Positions 45,001-57,041 of a DNA stretch of 64,000 nt are shown piece after piece. Every line of letters begins with the position of its first letter. Positions within the stretch are counted from its first letter, which is position 1. The translations under genes and the position numbers were made by a program. This DNA is from Plotosus lineatus (Eukaryota > Chordata > Actinopteri > Siluriformes > Plotosidae). Where the stretch lies: assembly GCA_024760905.1 (NCBI GenBank), contig CM045731.1:25205001-25269000 (forward strand), written 5' to 3'. A model generated the notes under the pieces. That model was given only the letters and a program-made list of their open reading frames with translations. It did no database searches and was not told the DNA's origin.

Positions 45001-45434
45001 CACCTGAGACTCATTTCAAATCAATGCCTGGGAATTGCTCGATAAACATTTATATATGATTTGTATATCACATATGGCCTAATGAATAGGCATTCAGTAC
45101 TGATGCTGTGGAGTAAATAGTAGTTCGGGGGATGGAGGGCAACCTGGGGGAGAGGTTGTCATGGAAACTGATGGATTTCTGGGTCTGTTCCAAGCCTTGC
45201 TTCCTGATCCTTTTCTAATTCCAGCAACGTTTTTTTTTTTTTACTTTTTTTTCGAGCCAAACACTTCCACATCTTCCTCCTCCCCTTCCTTCTCCTTTGT
45301 CTTGTACTCATTTGTCACTGACGCATAAATAGTCGATATGAAAGTGTGTATCTAGATTTTCAGTTAGCTGATTTCATTATTTTACAAAATCTGTGATACA
45401 ACCTGTCCGATTAGAAATAAATTACAACATATAA

Positions 45435-45755
45435 ATCTATTCATTTATTTGCTAAACTGCTATATCCAAATAGGCTGGAGCATCTCTGAGCCAAATAGGG
45501 GGAAAGATAGAGCACACCCTGAACAGCTCTCCACTCTATTGCAGACTACCATACAGTATACGCAACCATTCACACTCCTACCCAGGAGCACTTTGGGACC
45601 ACCTAATGTGCAGGTCTTTAGACTGTTGGAGAAAACCAGAGTAGCCTCAAGAGTGCTAGGAGAATATGTACAGGGGGAACATCTGCACAGAAATGGCCTT
45701 CGCTAAGCCCAGAACGTAAATCTAAGACCTTCTTGCTATAAGGCAGAGGTGTGCT
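45435..45755 (-). mobile_element. tRNA-derived SINE (type 3), diverged
   Basis: Tail-like ctgctatatccaaataggct at the low side and a head remnant (cagcacacctctgcc context) at the high side. The core aligns weakly. Confidence 0.45.
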
Positions 45756-45839
45756 GCTTCTACAATTAAGAAGTATTTAAGAGTAATTAAATGAAGAAAA
45801 ATAAACAAAATGTTGTGAATAATTTAGATATCTTGAATC

Positions 45840-48760
45840 TTCTTTTCCTTTCGGCTGTTCCCTTCAGGGGTCGCCACAGCAAATGATCTGCCTCCATCTC
45901 TCCCTATCCTCTGCATCTTCTACTCTTACTCCAACGACCTTCATGTCCGCCTTCACCGCATCCATAAATCTTCTCTTTGGTCTTCCTCTGGGCCTTTTGC
46001 CTGGTAGTTCCAACCTCAGCATCCTACGACCAATATACTCACTATCCCTCCTCTGTACATGTCCAAACCATCTCAATCTAGCCTCTCTGACTTTGTCTCC
46101 AAAACATCTAACATGTGCTGTCCCTCTGATGTACTCATTTCTGATCCTATCCATCCTCGTTACTCCCAAAGAGAACCTCAACATTTTCATCTCTGCTACC
46201 TCCAACTCTGACTCCTGTCTTTTCCCCAGGGCCACTGTCTCTAAACCATACAACATTGCTGGCCTCATCACCGTCTTGTACACTTTTCCCTTCATTCTTG
46301 CCGATACTCTCCTATCACACATCACACCGGACACTTTTCTCCATCCATTCCAACCTGCCTGCACGCGCTTCTTCACCTCTTTTCCACACTCTCCATTGCT
46401 CTGGATTGTTGAGCCTAAGTACTTAAAATCCTCCACCTTCTTTATCTCTGCCCCTGTAACCTCAAAGTTCCTCTTGGGTCTTTGTCGTTCACACACATGT
46501 ATTCTGTCTTACTAAGACTAACCTTCAATCCCCTCCTTTCCAGGGCATACCTCCACCTCTCTAGATTTTCCTCCACTTGGTCTCTGCTCTCACTACAGAT
46601 CATGATGTCATCTGCAAACATCATAGTCCATGGAGATTCTTGTCTAACCTCGTCTGTTAGCCTGTCCATCACCATAGCAAACAAGAAGGGGCTGAGAGCT
46701 GACCCTTGATGCAGTCCCACCTCCACCTTGAACTCTTCTGTCACACCAACAGCACACCTCACCACTGTCTTACATCTCTCATACATGTCCTGCACCACTC
46801 TAACATACTTCTCTGTCACTCCAGACTTCCTCATACAATACCACAGTTCTTCTCTCGGCACCCTGTCATATGCTTTCTCCAGATCCACAAAGGCACAATG
46901 CAGCTCCCTCTGACCTTCTCTGTACTTCTCTATTAACATCCTCAAAGCAAACACTGCATCTGTGGTGTTCTTTCTTGGCATGAAACCAAACTGTTGTTCA
47001 CAAATGCTGACCTCTGCCCTTAGTCTTGCTTCCACTATTCTTTCCCATAGCTTCATTGTATGGCTCATCAACTTTATCCCTCTGTAGTTGCCACAACTCT
47101 GTACATCTCCCTTGTTCTTAAAGATGGGCACAAGCACACTTCTCCTCCATTCCTCTGGCATCTGCTCACTTTCTAAGACCTTGTTGAATATTCTTGTCAG
47201 AAAATCTACTGCTACCTCCCTAGACACTTCCATACCTCAACTGGGATGTCATCAGGGCCAACTGCCTTTCCCCTCTTCATCCTCTTCAATGCCCTCCTCA
47301 CTTCTCCCTTACTCATCTTTGCTACTTCCTGCTCCTCAGCGGTCACCCCTTCTACTCTTTTTCTCTCTCATTTTCTTCGTTCATCAGCTCTTCAAAGTAC
47401 TCTTTCCATCTTCCCAGCACACCTCTGTCATCAGTCAATACATTTCCCTCTCTGTCCTTTATCACTCTAACTTGCTGCATGTCTTTCCCATCTCTATTTC
47501 TCTGCTGTGCTAACCTGTATAGATCATTTTCTCCCTCCTGACTGTTCAACCTATCATACAAGTCATCATACGCCCTCTGTTTGGCCTTTGACACTGCTAC
47601 CTTCGCCTTACGCTGTGTCTCCCTGTACTCCTGTTTACTCTCTTCGGTCCTGTCAATGTCCCACTTCTTTTTGGCTAACCTCTTCTTTTGTACACACTCC
47701 TGCACTTCCTCATTCCACCACCAAGTTTCCTTATCTACTTTCCTTCCAGAGGACACACCAAGTACTCTCCTACCGGTCTCCTGATCACATTGGCTGTGGT
47801 TGTCCAGTCCTCTGGAAGCACTTCCTGACTACCCAAAGCCTGTTTCAACTCCTCCTTGAAGACAACACGACACTCTTCCTTTTTCAGCTTCCACCACTTT
47901 GTCTTCTGCTCTGCCTTTGCCTTTTTCACTTTTCTCACCATCAGTGTCATCCTGCACACCACCATCCTATGCTGTTTGGCAACACTCTCACCAACTGCTA
48001 CTTTGCAGTCACTGACTTCCTTCAAATTACATCGCCTGCACAAGATGTAGTCTACCTGTGTGCTCTTACCTCCGCTTTCATAAGTCACCCTATGCTTCTG
48101 TTTCTTCTTGAAGAAAGTATTCACCACAGCCATTTCCATCCTTTTTGCAAAATCGATCAACATCTGTCCTTCTGTGTTCCTGTCCTGGATACCAAACCTG
48201 CCCATCACTTCCTCGTCCCCTCTGTTGTCTGCACCAACATGTCCATTGAAGTCTGCTCCAATGACCACTCTTTCACCTCTGGGGTATTCTGCATCACTTC
48301 ATCTAAATCACTCCAGAATCTCTCCTTCTCTTCTAGCTTACATCCTGCCTGTGGGGCATAAGCACTAACAACATTGACCATCACGCCTTCAATTTCTAAC
48401 TTGAGACTCATCACTCTGTCTGACACTCTTTTCACGTCTAGAACATTCCTGACAAACCCCTCCTTCAAGATGACTCCTACTCCATTTCTCTTCCCATCCA
48501 CACCATGATAAAACAGTTTAAACCCTGCTCCTAAGCTTCTAGCCTTTCTACCTTTCCACCTTGTCTCCTGAACACACAGTATGTCCACCTTCCTCCTCTG
48601 CATCATGTCAGCCAGCTCCCTATCTTTTCCTTGCATAGTTCCAACATTCAAAGTCCCTACTCTCAGTCCTAGGCTCACACATTTCCTCTTCTCTCTCTGC
48701 CTACGGACATGCCTCCCGCCTCTCCTTCTTCGACGTCTTCGACGTCTTCGACCGACACTT
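45840..48760 (-). mobile_element. Near full-length RTE-type LINE, frameshifted
   Basis: The most complete copy here, about 2.9 kb, one ORF in origin. In order from 48.76 kb down: a basic start with an arginine run; APE-type endonuclease blocks (LRVGTLNVGTMQGKDREL; VDILCVQETRWKGRKAR; VVSAYAPQAGC; then in a second frame VIGADFNGHVGADNRGDEE and STQVDYILCRR); linker (KAKVAVSKAKQRAYDDLYDR); RT with FGFMPRKNTTDAVFALRM, DLEKAYDRVPREELW, catalytic MFADDIMIC; and the C-terminal part ending RERWRQIICCGDP, followed by ggcgacccctgaagggaaca and cagccgaaaggaaaagaag. At least three frame changes inactivate it. Known function: target-primed reverse transcription. Confidence 0.92.
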
Positions 48761-48796
48761 CCAAAAGTCACATATTTCTTAAGCAAGAGCACTCAG

Positions 48797-49182
48797 GGGC
48801 TCCTGAGTGGACAAGCTGAGTGATTATTAATCCAGAGATCACAAGTTTGAATCCGGGTTAATGCCACAGCTGTCCATGACTAGGGGTCCATGGGAACTAA
48901 TTGACTGAGCTCTCACAGGAGGGAGGGATGGCACATGCTCACTTTCAGGTCACTCACAGCGAACGCCAGCCAATCATGAGCGTCCAGAAGCTCATTCATA
49001 CAAGGGGGTGGATAGTGCTTTCCCTCCGAGTGTTTTCGACCGTTCCCAAATGAGCATGCACTGTAGTTTAAAAACAGGTGGGTGGTTAGCATTGCATGTC
49101 ACCGACGGGGCATGTGAATGCTTTCACCCCTCACTGGTTGGTGTTGGTTGTGTGAAAAAAATAAACAAACAAACAAAAAAAA
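48797..49182 (+). mobile_element. tRNA-derived SINE (type 2), A-rich tail, 13-bp target duplication
   Basis: Head gggctcctgagtggacaagc and B box cacaagtttgaatccggg, body ccaattgactgagctctc-like segments, gccagccaatcatgagcg, ctttcacccctcactggttg, and an A-rich tail (aaaataaacaaacaaac). Flanks caagagcactcag (48784-48796 and 49183-49195) are identical. It landed just upstream of the 5' end of the RTE element. Confidence 0.9.
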
Positions 49183-49619
49183 CAAGAGCACTCAGAACGT
49201 GAACATTCACCTGTCCATTTAAATCCAGTGCCCAGCACCCCCTACTGGATCTGCTGTACTATCACACTTCCAAAAAAAAATAATAATAATTTCATGTTGT
49301 GTGAATTGGTGATAAATGTACAACACGGATCAAATCCAGATGGAACTTAGTCTGACTTGAAACCATTTGATCCAAAATATACGTGAAGATATTTCATTTA
49401 ATTTGGTAATGTTGTTCTAAAAGAGGTAGCATTTTTTTATTCTGGTGGATATGGGGAATGTCATATCATCAGTTTTGGATTCTTGCTAAAATTGAATGGG
49501 AACATCCTCAGGTGATCACCTACTTATCATAAAAAATTTCAGACTGACCTGTCAAAAACTTTGGACATATAGTTGCTAACAGCCAGACAAACATTCAAAC
49601 AAACAAATGAACTCATTCT

Positions 49620-49806
49620 GAAGGAAACATTACATTTTCTTACATTGCACCTTAAGATATTTAATATTTAATATTTAATGTTATATATGTATTATGTCTT
49701 CATGTTGTAATATGTTATGTATGTATGTTTATGGAGCCTGTGTACGTGCAAGACAAATTCCCTCCTCGGGCAATAAAGTATTGTCATTGTCATTGTCATT
49801 GTCATA
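49620..49806 (+). mobile_element. L2-like LINE 3' end
   Basis: The segment ctgtgtacgtgcaagacaaa, ttccctcctcgggcaataaa, gtattgtcattgtcattgtc has the usual form of L2/CR1-type 3' ends in fish: gacaaattcc, an aataaa and a short hexanucleotide repeat tail (tgtcat)n. Only the 3' end is present. Confidence 0.5.
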
Positions 49807-49954
49807 GTTGGTAACAAACTGATTTCTATTATGTATCTCTTACAAGAGATATAACCCCCTCTGTTGGCAATAAGAATAATTGCATTTTCAATAAAAACAT
49901 TAGTAATTTGAACATCAGCTCAGTATCTCTTCATCTTTATTTCTTTATGTGTGT

Positions 49955-50212
49955 GTTACCCGCCCCAGTGCAGCTAACTGGGTTATCAAGGGCCGGCGAT
50001 GTCTCTCACTGTCTGTGGTATGAGGTTAATTTAAAAGAACCATTGCTGACTTTTGTCAAGAGTAGCTGCATAGCTGTCAGCATGTTTCTGCCTTGTGATA
50101 GCCTGGTGAGCTGTTCAGAGTGTACTCTGCCCTCGCCCAGAATCGGCTGAGATGGGCGCCAGCCTCCCCGCGACCCTAATTAGGAATAAGCGGTTACTGA
50201 AAATGAATGAAT
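49955..50212 (+). mobile_element. Type 1B SINE, 5'-truncated
   Basis: Begins in the body (cagtgcagctaactgggtta) and runs to the B-type tail (ctccccgcgaccctaattag, aagcggttactgaaaatgaa) and gaatgaatg. The head is missing. Confidence 0.8.
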
Positions 50213-50361
50213 GAATGTGTGTGTTACCTTCTCCACTTCCATTCCTTCTTTTCATTACTCTCACTTTCCTTCTTACACCCCTCCCTTTAGGTCAATTTCT
50301 ATACCCCTATGTTTCTCCTCTTAATTTTCTCAGGCTTCCTGGCTCCATATTCTTTTTCACC

Positions 50362-50370
<9 letters not shown>

Positions 50371-50398
<28 letters not shown>
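50371..50398. repeat. (AC)n microsatellite, short
   Basis: About 14 AC units. A longer AC tract of about 28 units follows at 50605-50660. Confidence 0.9.
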
Positions 50399-50401
<3 letters not shown>

Positions 50402-50601
50402 ATAATGTTTCTGGTGGAAACTTAACCCACTGCCCTGAAACTAGTAACCAGAAACTGGACAATATACATAATCCACATTTGACTATATTCTTCATGCTGT
50501 GTGCTGTCGAGTTCTCAGATACCATCTCTCTTCATCTAACGTGCTGGGTTCACGTGTCTATGTAATGCATCAGGGCATGGATACATGACACCGCAGTGAA
50601 G

Positions 50602-50604
<3 letters not shown>

Positions 50605-50660
<56 letters not shown>
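50605..50660. repeat. (AC)n microsatellite
   Basis: About 28 AC units, uninterrupted. Confidence 0.95.
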
Positions 50661-50661
<1 letters not shown>

Positions 50662-51639
50662 CCCATACAACACTTTCACCGTCAACCATTTGCTTTCACA
50701 GAGCTAATTGGTTGGTGTTGAGGGCTGCAGTTCTTCTGCAGCTGCTAACCAGGATGTACTAGAAATTCATTTGTATAATAGAAAGCTAGGAGGGTGGGAT
50801 AGTTATTCTCATGGCTCTTTGTTTATAAAATATTGTTCCCTCTGTGATATAAGCCTACAAAATTACACCTAAAGTGCACTTGGGTTAAAGATTATTGTGC
50901 TTGTGTGATATCTGAGGTAATATCTATTGCGTCGATTATCCCAACGTCCTGAGAACATGAAAGCTGAAACACATTGGGGTATAAAAACATATAGGCTTAT
51001 AAAAGATGCCTGAATTTTGGGCCACGGAAAATGTGGATCTATAAATATTGGAATTTAATTCATAATATTTAATTCGGTTTGGAAAATAGTAGTCTGAAGA
51101 AACTTAGTGACTAAAGTTGGCAATGGGGATTATGGGGCGCTGAGAACATTGAGATCTATAAAGGTTGTGATTGGGGAATATATGGCTCACAACACACCTC
51201 TCAGAGCTCACAGGATATTTGTGTTTTTGAGAGCAAGCGTCGCATATTCATTCATCAACTCCTGTTTCATCGCTCGAAACCTGTCAGTAATCATGCGTCC
51301 AGCATTACAGCAACCCGTGATGATTATTTATCACTGAATGAAGATCATTAGTGTAGAGCAATCAGGGTTTCTGATGGCATTGCGTTCCCCTCAGTGAGCT
51401 CCTTCAGTGAAAAGGAAATGACCCGAGGCTGAGGTTAAAGACAACATATCCTCCATGCCCCTGCAATTAACTGTATTGCAAGATATCAGGTGTGTTTGAC
51501 TGTTAAATATTTATTAATCACTCCATGCAGATACCTGATTCAGTCCACGTTCAGAGAGCTCATCTTACAGTGTCTCTCACACAAAGTCACCAAGGCCTAG
51601 ACTAACTCATCAATGACAGAATTTTCATTCATTTATTTC
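50661..51639. other. No gene or element recognised
   Basis: Moderately AT-rich. Open frames are short and without family resemblance. Confidence 0.5.
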
Positions 51640-51978
51640 TTCATTTTCTGAACCACTGGATCCCAATTAGGGTCGTGGGGAGGCTGGTGTTCATCTCAGC
51701 CAGGAGGGCACAGTACACCCTGAACAGCCCCGCAGGTTCATCGCAGGGTAGAAACAAGCAGGTGGCATCCTCATGGTCTACACTTTATAAACGGCAGCCA
51801 TGGTTCTTTTGCATGAGCCTCTCACCGCAGACAGCGAGAGATGTGGCTGGCCTTTGATAACTCAGTTATCTGCACTGAGGGGGACAGCAGTGACAACTGC
51901 GTGATAGCTGGGCTTGAACCCCTGACTTTCAGATCTGTAAGACAGCACCCTAAACTCACGACCACCGCTGCCTGGGAG
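51640..51978 (-). mobile_element. tRNA-derived SINE (type 1B), diverged
   Basis: B-type tail at the low side (ttttctgaaccactggatcc, ccaattagggtcgtgggg), head at the high side (ggcagcggtggtcgtgagtt). Indels throughout. Confidence 0.75.
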
Positions 51979-52004
51979 AAAAATTTATTAAAGATATTTT
52001 TCTC

Positions 52005-52395
52005 AACCCAGAGATTGCAAGTTCGAATCCAGTGAATGACACAAACATCTGTATCTGGGAGTCCACAAGAGCTAATAGGCTGAGCTCCCACAGGAGGGAG
52101 GGACGGCATATGATCATTCCCATCACTCACAGCAATCACCAGCCAATCATGGATGTCTGTGAGCTCATTCGTACGAGGGAGAGGATAGAAGTTTCCCTCC
52201 GAGTGTGTTAGACCGCCACCAAATACACAAGGCGCCACAGTTCTAAAAGAGGTGGGTGGCTAGTGTTGCAAGTCACGGAGGGGGCTTGTGCATACTTTTG
52301 CCCCTCCCTGATTGGTGGTGGCTGTGTGATAGGGAAGGCAATACCTGATGGAAGGGAATTGGACTAAATTAGGGAGAAAATGGGGGATTTTTCTC
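52005..52395 (+). mobile_element. Type 2 SINE
   Basis: B box gcaagttcgaatccagtg, body ccacaagagctaataggctg, accagccaatcatggatg, cttttgcccctccctgattg, then caatacctgatggaagggaa and ggactaaattagggagaaaa. More complete at the 3' end than the copy at 48.8 kb; head degraded. Confidence 0.8.
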
Positions 52396-52399
52396 CCTT

Positions 52400-53770
52400 C
52401 TTCAAATAGTCAAAGTAATAAAAAGGGGTGGGACAAACAGTAGTGATGCAGACCATGGTGATGGATCAAGGAATCGGATTTCATCTTCCTCGAACTTCAT
52501 TAAAATTCACACTTATACAAACTTCAGATTCTAGAGGTGTGTTTCTCATTCAATATTTTTCTATACTTTACACTAAATATTAAACATTTCCAGGTTTGTC
52601 AAGTCAGAAAACTATTTTATTTATTTTCTTGCGATTTAAAGGAGCCCATTCACTTCCAAGGTATATTAAATAAACATGAAATACAGTGTTATCTCTTGGA
52701 AATAAAATAAAATCAGCCACAATGTCTTTCTGAAACCTTTTCTTACTCCTTTTGCTCAAGAGTGAGTGATCCCGACCCCAGGTTTTATGCTATTAATAAA
52801 CTTTTTTATTTCTCTTCACACTGTTTTGTTTCCTAAAATGTGATCTCGGACTTTTATACTTTCTGTGAATTGATGTTGCCCTGCAAATTTATTGCTACTG
52901 TAAACAGACAGAAAAACAAAACAAGGTGTAAAACAGGTAAATAAGAGACACTAAGACTGTTCGTGTTGGCCTGTAAACTATTTCAACACTTTTGCCTAAA
53001 TGAAGTGATATTGGAAGATAAAATACATCAGCTATTCACTAGTGTATGCACACCTTTGAAATGTGCTCTGTAACATTAAGAAGTCATGAATGTTTTAAAA
53101 GTATAGCATTTAATTTGGGCTGAAAGCGCCGCACATGAGAGATGAAAAATTCGCTCATGTCAGCTAGTTGTATTGATAGCTAGTCTGATTATTTGGGTTA
53201 CAGCACTATATTCCAACAGCCCATCGGTCTGACAGCCCTAACTGTAACTGAGATCCTAACCATAGTTAACTTGGGGGCCGGTGGTGGTGGTGGTGGTGGT
53301 CCAAAATGATTTCAGGAAGGTGCCCTTCTTAAAAAGGAGAGGTTTTGGATCAATGGGATATCGGAACATAGAGCCGGCCCTGATTATTTGTTAGCAAACC
53401 AGCTAGCATTACTCCGTGTTTAATGTTTTTCTTACTACATGGTGCTGTTGTCCTGTTTAAACATCAGCCAATCACCTAATTTGTTCAGCAAGTGGCCACA
53501 AGGGTGGCCTGAAAACGACTGTGAAAAAGAAAAATATAAAGATCAACAAATCGAGGTCAGTAGACAGGGTTCCTTGGTTTTTATTTAGTAATTTTATCAA
53601 ACAATTACAATTTGAATCGGGAAATATTCAGTCCTTATGCATCTATACAGTTAGAGTCAGGTAGGTGAGTATAGGCGTGTTCAAGCAAAGCTCAGGAATT
53701 CATGTCATTGTATTTGTCTATGTGTGTGTACTATATATATATGTATTTATGCGTGTGTACTAATATATAT
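52400..53770. other. No gene found; (GGT)n at 53281-53300
   Basis: Unique-looking AT-rich sequence apart from a short GGT repeat. No coding frame supported. Confidence 0.5.

Positions 53771-53773
<3 letters not shown>

Positions 53774-53830
<57 letters not shown>
53774..53830. repeat. (GT)n microsatellite
   Basis: About 28 GT units. Confidence 0.95.
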
Positions 53831-53834
<4 letters not shown>

Positions 53835-54229
53835 GGCTTGAGTCTCTTATGCTATTTTTCATATATCACTGAACATTAACTTAAAGGTGTATGCAAACCT
53901 GCAAAATGGAATTAAAAATAGTGGAACAACACATTTTTTCAACACATCAGAATTTCATAACATTCATGTTCTGATAAACCCTTGTCCCTTAAATCCCTTA
54001 AAGTTTTTATTGCATTTATGGAAAAGGTGAAAGAAGTCCAACAAAAAACATTGACGCAATTTTGAAATCATATGGAACTCTTGGTGGATATGTATAGAAT
54101 GCATATTTACTTCAGTGTTGCAAAATCTAAAAAAAAAAAAAAAAAAAACCATGTTCTTGCCGGAAATGACATCATTATCTAAGACCGATGTAAAACTTTC
54201 AAGAAAACTTATATAAATATTATATATGT

Positions 54230-54545
54230 AGCTAGTGGTGTTGTGTATGATCAAGAGTTTGTGGGCTTGTATCAATTTTAGACCCATCCCAAACATCATG
54301 CTTGACCCCTCCCTCACACTGTGCTTGACCCCTCCCTCACACCGTGCTTGACCCTTGGGCAAGGTCCCAATCACAAGTATACCTCTATCCACCCAGAAAT
54401 ATAAATGGGTACCAGCAAAAACACTGGATGGTAACCTGTTATAGAGGCATCCCATCCAGGAGGAGGCGAGCTCCTGAAAGGGTATTGGTGTGTCCCACTT
54501 ACGCCGCGAGCCAAAGAAGTATCAGCTTTTGTCATCTGAAGTGAC
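54230..54545 (+). mobile_element. Type 4 SINE, decayed, with a tandem internal repeat
   Basis: Shares gggcaaggtcccaatcac, cacccagaaatataaatggg and gcatcccatccaggaggagg with the SINE at 2.63-2.93 kb (opposite strand). A 27-bp stretch with gcttgacccctccctcacac is repeated in tandem at about 54300-54355. Confidence 0.65.
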
Positions 54546-54556
54546 TTGTACCAAAA

Positions 54557-54684
54557 TAAAGTCATGCTCTTCGGTATGAAGAACTTGCCAACCACATTCC
54601 AGAGGATGATGAATCCGTGTCTAGCAGGTCTTGACTGGGTTGGAGTGTACATAGACGACATTGTCATCTATAGTGACACTTGTG
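54557..54684 (+). mobile_element. Ty3/gypsy-type reverse transcriptase fragment
   Basis: Open stretch LFGMKNLPTTFQRMMNPCLA then GLDWVGVYIDDIVIYSDT. The order FGMKN-TFQRxMN-YIDDI is the RT palm of Ty3/gypsy LTR retrotransposons, with the catalytic DD pair intact. Only about 42 codons remain and no LTRs were found nearby. Confidence 0.8.
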
Positions 54685-54959
54685 GTGCCACTTACCTCAT
54701 TTGAGGGAAGGTTTCTAGCTGTGAGAGTGAGTGTGAGTTCAGCTGGGCCAGTGTAACCTAATTGGGCTATGTATGTTGTCAGCCATGGGCAGGCGGCTCC
54801 CATTATTCCAAAACATCCACAGACTTGTGGACTTTCCAACTCCTGAAGAAAATTTACATAGACCAGAAATAGTTTTTAAAAATCTTCTTGCCGTGAGGTC
54901 GACATGTTAACTCCTACGCCACCATGCTTCCCATATCTTGTTTAGTTACACATTACATT

Positions 54960-55539
54960 TAAAGTTTAAAGTACAATAGTTAATTTATGCTTCCTTATCT
55001 TTATGTAGCCAATATTGAGTGAGAAGTAAAGATGTCTCTAACATCAAGCACTGAAGTCCTCGGTAATGCTCGATAATTAACTGTGTCCACAAACTTGAAC
55101 TTGTCAGCTCATTACATGTTGACGAATTACTGGACATGACAGAAACGACACAAGATTCTCGTTCAAGGGTTAAAAATAAACCTGGAGATCCGTGGTGTTC
55201 AATCATGCTTAAAAAGGGATGCGTATTCATCAATTATTAGAATTCATTGGCTGAATTAGTTTAAAATTTTGCCCAAATGTCCCATATTATGAGAATTCCT
55301 CCAATGCGTAAAAAAGATTGAGTGTCAATCTTGTTATTTTTGTTGTGTCTTAGGCTTATACTGTATGCTGATGTGAAATTTTTACAACCTGAACAATAGA
55401 CACAAATTTTAGAAATATGCTTTTACATTTATAATAAGCATGATCATTGCGTCCAATTTAAATTCCTTTGTGTAATACAATAGAATTGTATCTGAAGCGA
55501 AAATCGTCAGTAACGGCAACTAAAAAGTACATTAGAAAG
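54960..55539. other. No gene or element recognised
   Basis: AT-rich. Just upstream, near 54.88-54.93 kb, is a short SINE head remnant (ctcctacgccaccatgctt, reversed). Confidence 0.5.
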
Positions 55540-55950
55540 GCTTCTGGCGTAAATTGACCTTTTGTGTAAACTTTACCGAACTCTCATACCCCATAGCTTT
55601 TTATTCAAACCATAAATCATTCTTTTATATAAAACTTAAATAAGTCTTAGGTAATCCTTCTGTACGCTTACATAAACCTTACCTCAAACTTATATAAATC
55701 TTACATAACCCTTATGAAAAAATTTACAAAAACTTTACACAAGCCAGATATAAACTTAACATGAAGCATGTGTAAACCTGCTGTAAATTTCAGGTAAGCC
55801 TGACATAACCATATGTAAAATTTACACAAGTCGTACATGAACTGTATGTAAATATCTTGCGTAATCCATATTTTAACCTCATGTAAACTTTACAGTCCCT
55901 TACCAAACGTGGCCATAAAATTACGTAAAGTTTATGTCAGCGTTACATCA
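55540..55950. repeat. Degenerate array of CTTACATAAAC-like words
   Basis: Words such as cttacataaacc, cttatataaatc, cttacataaccc, tttacaaaaact, ttaacatgaagc and atgtaaactttac recur at about 10-13 bp spacing over about 400 bp, with some in reverse orientation towards the end. No longer unit is obvious. Confidence 0.5.
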
Positions 55951-56926
55951 AATTTATTGAAAGATTTTTAAGTTTTAGGATTTAATTGTTTAGTCTATTT
56001 TATCGCTTTCATTACACTCATTATTAGAAATTTAGCTCATGCAAACTCTCCAATGTAAGTTCAAATGTGATGATCAAGTTTAAATAATTTTACTGGATGT
56101 CCTAGCGTGGATGTAGAAAACAAACATTGATGCATGCAGGGGGAACTTTTCTTATCATAAGCAACATAGCCAGATGGACACAGGACTTTTCACCCGTCCC
56201 TCACCAATACTGTATATGTCTGATATTATGACAAAACCAGGTTTGTTTTTGGTACCAGCCAAAACGACAACACGACAGTGTCAATTCTACCATTTCTAAT
56301 TCTGCACGTCGAACACACCCACATTAGCTGTTTTTGGACTCCAGACCCTGTTCCATGAACCCTAATCAGAGTCACAAACATAAATACAAACACACTACAA
56401 CATGCAAGCGGAGCTCGGAGAACAAGAAAAGGACGTCTGCGCTAGTCTTCATCCGTCTGTCTGTCTCTTCTGGCTCTTTTCTGTACAGTAGATCACACAG
56501 GAAGTAGCGTTCCTCTGACTTCCTTTTCAGTAGATAACCAAAGTAGTTTAAGAATTCCAGCTGGAGATAATCTATGGGACTTTTTTTCAGTAGGAAACAT
56601 TGAAATTTCAAGCATAAAAAGGCAACAAAAAAAAAATGATGTTTTAACAGATTTCATGTTTCTAATTAATGGATGGATCCTGATTTCACATTAACCAGAA
56701 CTCATCTGGTCGTGCCTGAAATCGAGCGATAGGATGAGAAGAAAAAAATAGAAATAAAGCCAGGATGTAAGCTCGTGCTATACTTCCTTCCTCTCTGCAG
56801 CATTTCTTGCTCTGTCTAAGCGTCTTGAACAAGGCCACTGTTTTAAAGCTGCAAAAAGGTGATGGAACAAGTTACTCATCCCTCATTGGTGAATCAAGAA
56901 GGGATGAAGATGTGATCCTTGGTGTC
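55951..56926. other. Presumed 3' flank of the kif3c-like gene
   Basis: No open frame with support. Part may be 3' untranslated region of the minus-strand gene that ends at 56927; no AATAAA was seen close to the stop. Confidence 0.4.
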
Positions 56927-57041
56927 TTATTGGTGGGCAGTTGCAATGGCGGCACTGATGGGGTGTGCAATGCCGTTGGACCCTGAGGATGACAGGGAGA
57001 GAGTCGAGCTCGAGGAAGACATGGGCTGTGCAGCCTGACAC
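56927..57041 (-). CDS. kif3c: kif3c-like last coding exon
   Basis: The acceptor tgtgcacag starts with the G that completes tryptophan, then [20 protein letters not shown] and [17 protein letters not shown], stop TAA. A serine-rich end after SWCQ is typical of kif3c tails. The frame is fixed by the upstream exon; the alternative reading in another frame of the same stretch is a shadow. Confidence 0.8.

Noticed and set aside
45840..48790. Target duplication for the near full-length RTE (atatcttgaa / atatttcttaag)
   Set aside because: The match is too weak and needs gaps; no reliable duplication was found.
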